Positions 6,435-6,608 of a stretch of 6,608 nt of DNA are shown here, piece after piece. Source of the DNA: Verrucomicrobiota bacterium (lineage in GTDB: Bacteria; Verrucomicrobiota; Verrucomicrobiia; Chthoniobacterales; UBA10450); the NCBI GenBank assembly GCA_003221375.1, contig QHRI01000174.1:1-6608 (forward strand), given 5' to 3'. The notes beneath the pieces were generated by a model. The model did no database searches. It had not been told where the DNA came from and saw only the letters and a list, made by a program, of their open reading frames with translations. The position numbers and the translations under genes were made by a program. The number at the start of each line of letters is the position of its first letter. Positions within the stretch are counted from its first letter, which is position 1.

Positions 6435-6608
6435 CGCCGAAGGACCGCCGCTCCAACGGGCGGGAGCGGTTATCGATGTCATGGATGGACTGCCTGCTGC
6501 GCTCCGTTCCCAAGGACATGAGGTTTGTGTAGTTCTTCCTTTCTACCGCGAGATTCGAAATAACCGAGCATTCAAGAAAAACGATACGGGGATTGCTGTC
6601 GATGTGCA
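6415..6608 (+). CDS. glgA: Glycogen/starch synthase-like protein, N-terminal part only
   Basis: The first 64 codons of a GT5 glycogen synthase-like gene that continues past the window. MRILMISAEGPP and the later GLPAALRSQGHEVCVVLPFY (25-44) followed by REIR align with the GlgA N-terminal Rossmann strand and the segment after it. These enzymes transfer glucose from ADP- or UDP-glucose to the growing glucan in the cytoplasm. The ATG at 6415 fits the family start (MKIL-type) better than the internal ATG at 6427. It lies inside the 3' end of the CCA-adding enzyme gene in another frame (20-nt overlap), which suggests translational coupling. The usual nucleotide-sugar loop KxGGLADV is altered to RAGAVIDV (residues 15-22), so either the protein is a divergent paralogue or its donor binding differs. 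The rest of the protein is not visible, so activity cannot be judged; the symbol denotes family membership. Confidence 0.85.
   Translation, partial: MRILMISAEGPPLQRAGAVIDVMDGLPAALRSQGHEVCVVLPFYREIRNNRAFKKNDTGIAVDV

Overview
The window looks like a chromosomal housekeeping segment from a free-living bacterium of moderate GC content (roughly 50-55% by eye). The best guess is a soil or aquatic Verrucomicrobiota (Chthoniobacterales-like) or a neighbouring phylum. This rests on the absence of Shine-Dalgarno sequences at the assessable starts, the style of the proteins, and two palindromic interspersed repeats of a kind I associate with such genomes. No rRNA or other phylogenetic marker is present, so it is an inference.

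Layout: (1) Bases 1-980, plus strand, hold the 3' part of a ketosynthase-fold gene whose start lies before the window. All three catalytic positions (Cys, His, His) appear to be replaced, so it resembles a chain-length-factor-like partner rather than an active condensing enzyme. (2) Bases 1060-1527, minus strand, encode a small YfcE/MJ0936-type metallophosphoesterase with all metal-binding motifs, convergent with the ketosynthase gene. (3) Bases 1528-1629 are a short divergent intergenic region. (4) From 1630 onward a plus-strand run follows: ileS (isoleucyl-tRNA synthetase), lspA (signal peptidase II), a CCA-adding/poly(A) polymerase family gene with an HD domain, and the first 64 codons of a glycogen synthase-like gene that leaves the window. 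Gaps are 126 nt, 59 nt and a 20-nt overlap, so an operon is plausible, at least for the last two genes.

The main oddities are two different palindromic repeats in this run. One, of 95 bp, lies inside the ileS reading frame and is translated as an insertion of about 32 residues just before the anticodon-binding domain. The other, of 125 bp, fills the ileS-lspA gap; its left arm supplies the ileS stop codon and its right arm ends 7 bases before the lspA start. Other notable points are the apparently dead ketosynthase and a degenerate nucleotide-sugar loop in the glycogen synthase-like protein.

Functionally, ileS and the CCA-adding enzyme both serve tRNA (charging and 3'-end maturation), lspA matures lipoproteins, and glgA belongs to glycogen metabolism. 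They share growth-related housekeeping rather than one pathway. I see no CRISPR array, tRNA, rRNA, transposase or phage gene.
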